Source of the DNA: an uncultured Fretibacterium sp.
GTDB lineage: Bacteria; Synergistota; Synergistia; Synergistales; Aminobacteriaceae
Direction: 5' to 3'
Length of the DNA: 64,000 bases
NCBI GenBank assembly: GCA_946183145.1
Contig: CAMGZM010000009.1
Coordinates: 1-64,000, forward strand
Shown here: piece after piece, positions 60,817 to 64,000 of the stretch
Position numbering within the stretch: the first letter of the stretch is position 1
Layout: each line of letters starts with the position of its first letter
The notes under the pieces: generated by a model
Databases searched by the model: none
The model's input: only the letters and a program-made list of their open reading frames with translations
What the model was told of the DNA's origin: nothing
Position numbers and translations under genes: made by a program

Positions 60817-61749
60817 TCATTCCCCGGTCCACTCTTCTATTTTCCGCTCTGATACGTGCCATTTTACAGTCCCGTGAACGTCCGAAATTTTGCAGAAACG
60901 GCACACAGGAACAGGCTTCGTAAGTCTCTGGAGAATATCATCCCCGCTTATCCCTTCCTCGTAAATGTCTACGCTGTCCTTGTCGGTAACTTCAATGTTC
61001 TGTGAAAACCTCTTGTTGAAATGACGCACATACGGTATGAGCATGCAGGTGTACAGCCTTCCGTGACTGAGCTGAATACATCTGTTTGACCACACGCAGC
61101 CCGCAAAATTCTTCCTGTAGTCGCCGCTGCCGGATAAATCTATAGGCTTAAGGTAGAAGAAATCTTTTACCGAATTGCTCACGAACCACTCAAAATTAAT
61201 ATCATATTCCTTAGCGAGAGATCTTATTTTTTCCTCGTCAAGTTTTATCGGGTAATGTGTTACTGACACGCCAACGTTATAATCATGACATGCCCGCCAG
61301 AAATCCCCGCTCATTTTCGTGAGAAGTATACCGTTTGTTATGACTTTGATTGTGCCTTTCGTGAAATTTTCCCGCGCAATTTTTATGAACGTGATTATTT
61401 CCGGGTGAAGCAGCGGTTCTCCTCCCATAAGGTCAATACATCCGCATTCATGGCCGAAAAGCCCGGCGAGTCTTTCAGCGTCGCGCCTGAACTCCTCAGT
61501 ATCAAGATATTCAGCCTCAGCAAGCGGTGAAAAGTGAGAGCAGCTGCAGCAGTTGAGATTGCAATGTTCAGCTATGTGAACCTCAAATGAAAGTTTGTCG
61601 AGCTTTTTGCGAATCGGTATTGAGAGAAATGATTTCACGGGAGCTGAAAGCATGTTGAACTTTGTGGCAATACGGAGAATTTTTGTGTGAATGAAGTTCG
61701 GAATGTGCCTCTTCACAAAGCCTGCTATGCCCATGACATCACTCCGCAA
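60817..61749 (-). CDS. Radical SAM protein with C-terminal cysteine (SPASM/twitch-like) region
   Basis: EHCNLNCCSCSHFSPLAE (CX3CX2C); DLMGGEPLLHPE; later Cys in CVWSNRCIQLSHGRLYTC and VPVCRFCK. Confidence 0.85.
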   Translation of the reverse strand: MRSDVMGIAGFVKRHIPNFIHTKILRIATKFNMLSAPVKSFLSIPIRKKLDKLSFEVHIAEHCNLNCCSCSHFSPLAEAEYLDTEEFRRDAERLAGLFGHECGCIDLMGGEPLLHPEIITFIKIARENFTKGTIKVITNGILLTKMSGDFWRACHDYNVGVSVTHYPIKLDEEKIRSLAKEYDINFEWFVSNSVKDFFYLKPIDLSGSGDYRKNFAGCVWSNRCIQLSHGRLYTCMLIPYVRHFNKRFSQNIEVTDKDSVDIYEEGISGDDILQRLTKPVPVCRFCKISDVHGTVKWHVSERKIEEWTGE

Positions 61750-61835
61750 TTATCGCGGACAACAAAAAAGCCCTGCCCCTCTCGTGAGGTAACAGAGCCG
61801 TTATTGTCGTCAGTTATCAGTGCATAATTATGGCT

Positions 61836-61891
<56 letters not shown>

Positions 61892-61949
61892 ATTATACTG
61901 ACATTACTCAAAATGTGTCAAGTCCTTTCTTGGGATTTCACGCATTATA

Positions 61950-63311
61950 TCATACGCTCCCGACGGACATAATTTGACTCGCGACCGCAAAATACATCGT
62001 GAGGCTTCCAGCGTCAACAATCGTCGTAACAATCGGCGCGGCCATCAATGCAGGGTCAAACCCCAAAGATTTAGCCAGCAGAGGCAGCATTCCCCCGACA
62101 GTCTGGGCGAAAATCACCGTCGCAAAGAGGCTTATTCCCACAGTCAGCGACAAAAGCCAGTCCCCGCTCATAGCGTACTTGTAGAAGAAGTTGACGAACG
62201 CAAGCCCCCCGCCGACAATGAGACTGACTCGAATCTCCTTGAACAATACGGTGAAAGCGTCCCGGAGCTTCAGTTCACCGACAGCAATCCCGCGTATTAC
62301 GAGCGTTGAGGACTGCGACCCGGCATTACCGCCCGTATCCATCAACATTGGGATTGACGCAATCAGGGCAGGAAGAGCGGCAAATACAGACTGGTAATGA
62401 TTGAGTATTGACCCTGAGAGAGTCGCGGAGATCATCAGCACCATGAGCCAAATTACGCGCTTTTTCGCCAATTCCCCGACTCCCATCGACAAATACGGCT
62501 CATCCATCGGCAGCATGGCCGCCATCTTGTGAAAATCCTCTGTGCTTTCCTCCTCTAATACCTCCATAGCGTCATCAACCGTAACGATACCGACAAGATG
62601 ATTCTGCGAGTCAACAACAGGAACAGCCATAAAGTCATATTTCTGGAAAATCTCCGTAACTTTCTCGCGGTCGTCGTTAGTGTTTACGGTGATTAGGTTC
62701 GTGTCGGTCATAATGTCGCCTATCTTGTCAGCATACTGTGATAAGAGCATTGTGCGTACAGTAACGACTCCGATTAGGATTCCTTTCGGGTCAGTAACGT
62801 AGCATGTGTAGAGAGTCTCTTTGTCGGTTCCGACCTCGCGGATGTGCCTGAAAGATTCCTCAACGTTCATATCAGGACGCAGCGAAATATATTCTGTCGT
62901 CATTATGCTTCCGGCTGAATCTTCCTGGTACTGCAAAAGCTGGTTGATTCCCCTACGAGTCTCCGGGCTTGCGTTTGCGAGTATTCTGTTCACGACATCG
63001 GCGGGGAGTTCTTCAGCCAAGTCAGCGGCATCATCAAGGAACAATTCATCAACAATGCGTCCTAATTCGGGAGCTGTGAGCTGTGATACGAGTGCTTCTT
63101 TCGTGTCTGGGATAAGGTGCGCAAAAACTTCTGCGGCCATGTCCCTGCTTAAAGCCCGGAACAATACGACTCTTTCTTCCGGCTCTAGCTGCTCTATAGC
63201 GTCGGCTATGTCTGCGTCATTCATGTCTTCTGTTATGGCTCTGAGTTCTCGTACATTCTTTGACTCGGCGAGTGATTTTATTGTGTCTAATGTGTCTGTG
63301 ATTTCGGGCAT
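61950..63311 (-). CDS. mgtE: Magnesium transporter MgtE
   Basis: MPEITDTLDTIKSLAESKNVRELRAI...; CBS-domain segment TCYVTDPKGILIGVVTVRTML; MLMDTGGNAGSQSSTLVIRGIAVGEL. Confidence 0.95.
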   Translation of the reverse strand: MPEITDTLDTIKSLAESKNVRELRAITEDMNDADIADAIEQLEPEERVVLFRALSRDMAAEVFAHLIPDTKEALVSQLTAPELGRIVDELFLDDAADLAEELPADVVNRILANASPETRRGINQLLQYQEDSAGSIMTTEYISLRPDMNVEESFRHIREVGTDKETLYTCYVTDPKGILIGVVTVRTMLLSQYADKIGDIMTDTNLITVNTNDDREKVTEIFQKYDFMAVPVVDSQNHLVGIVTVDDAMEVLEEESTEDFHKMAAMLPMDEPYLSMGVGELAKKRVIWLMVLMISATLSGSILNHYQSVFAALPALIASIPMLMDTGGNAGSQSSTLVIRGIAVGELKLRDAFTVLFKEIRVSLIVGGGLAFVNFFYKYAMSGDWLLSLTVGISLFATVIFAQTVGGMLPLLAKSLGFDPALMAAPIVTTIVDAGSLTMYFAVASQIMSVGSV

Positions 63312-63373
63312 GGTTTTATTCCGCACCTCCTGTGTAGTATCAACGCAGAATTTTATCATGAGGGGAAAAAAAA

Positions 63374-63402
63374 TCTGCCCCCGCTTTTGTTGCGAGAGCA
63401 GA
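63374..63402 (-). terminator. Intrinsic terminator downstream of the LprI-like gene
   Basis: TCTGCcCCCGC ttttgtt GCGaGaGCAGA, T-run on minus strand. Confidence 0.65.
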
Positions 63403-63417
63403 AATATTTTTTGTGAA

Positions 63418-63771
63418 TTATTGCTTTCTTCTGAGTTCCCTTGCGATTTCTTTTGCTCTGTCAGGAAGGTAATCCGCTCTGTCATTCGTGGCCTTAGTGT
63501 ATGCTCTTGTGCGGCTGTAACCTTCATCCATGTATGCTTCTGCGTCATCATCACGTCCCCAGTCCACCCAGTTTTTTTGTTCATCGCTTAGGACTCTCCA
63601 CACTGCTTTTGACACGCTTCTTTTCAGGTCTGTATATACCCTGTTCAATCTTCTGTCAGCGCGCGCAAATTCTTCATTGCTCATCAGTTCGCCGTACTCC
63701 TCGTTGCTTGTGGCAAATGAAGGAACTGCGAGCAAAAATACGAGTGTTATAGCTGCGAGTAAACGTTTCAT
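63418..63771 (-). CDS. LprI/DUF1311-like secreted protein
   Basis: Signal peptide; RRLNRVYTDLKRSVSKAVWRVLSDEQKNWVDWGRDD. Confidence 0.65.
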   Translation of the reverse strand: MKRLLAAITLVFLLAVPSFATSNEEYGELMSNEEFARADRRLNRVYTDLKRSVSKAVWRVLSDEQKNWVDWGRDDDAEAYMDEGYSRTRAYTKATNDRADYLPDRAKEIARELRRKQ

Positions 63772-63795
63772 GATGAAAAATCCCCCTTGTGTGAT

Positions 63796-64000
63796 TTATT
63801 TCACGGAATTATACAGCATTGGCCTTATGTAACCAATCATGTACAGACTTCCGCAGACGAGAGTCAAATCATTTCCATTCTTCACGGATTCTTTCACAGC
63901 GTCTGAAGGCTCATCAAACGCGCATAAATTCTCCCATGAAAATTTTTCAGCCGCCCTCATAAGCTCATCAGGTTTTGCGGCTCTTGCCATTCCCGGAACA
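63796..64000 (-). CDS. folC: Folylpolyglutamate synthase C-terminus (partial, runs off window)
   Basis: VKNGNDLTLVCGSLYMIGYIRPML at C-terminus. Confidence 0.6.
   Translation of the reverse strand, partial: VPGMARAAKPDELMRAAEKFSWENLCAFDEPSDAVKESVKNGNDLTLVCGSLYMIGYIRPMLYNSVK

Noticed and set aside
63312-63584. N-terminal extension of MgtE
   Set aside because: Extension overlaps the terminator hairpin and the neighbouring LprI-like gene; MPEITDT start at 63311 fits better.
62821-63591. 256-aa + strand ORF
   Set aside because: Antisense to mgtE, Ser/Cys-rich low-complexity translation, no family signal.

Overview
The window is gene-dense bacterial chromosome. Its many organic-acid transporters (TRAP, TTT, DASS/SLC13, 2HCT, AEC) and anaerobe-type metabolism suggest a host-associated anaerobe, possibly Synergistota; that placement is inference only. 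Main blocks: a frameshifted cysteine-ladder LRR surface protein with two CsgG/LpoB-like genes; FAD oxidoreductase/DASS transporter; a decayed IS200/IS605-like element next to a type I R-M operon (hsdM-hsdS-hsdR-DUF45 peptidase); a compact one-module NRPS (A-PCP-half C-TE) with its own Sfp-type PPTase; a TTT/SLC13 operon; a ribose-type ABC operon; mfd; ddl; a degenerate tnpB; malic enzyme/2HCT; two tandem toxin-antitoxin-like cassettes; an orphan pseudopilin; a TRAP/HMG-CoA-lyase-like/AroD/isomerase/AroE operon; a DraG-vWA fusion; cysK-cysE; an amino-acid ABC operon; a radical SAM gene; mgtE; and a partial folC. Most interesting signals: (1) three solute-binding proteins whose lobes appear in circularly permuted order; (2) the NRPS, with a Val at the usual Asp235 position, a half-condensation domain and a Cys-type thioesterase; (3) an octamer CATGGCCG/CGGCCATG, hand-counted about 32 times in 64 kb on both strands and in several reading frames; (4) tandem TA cassettes with identical 18-nt leaders and matching terminators, one with a truncated toxin. 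All calls come from reading the sequence; no database search was run.
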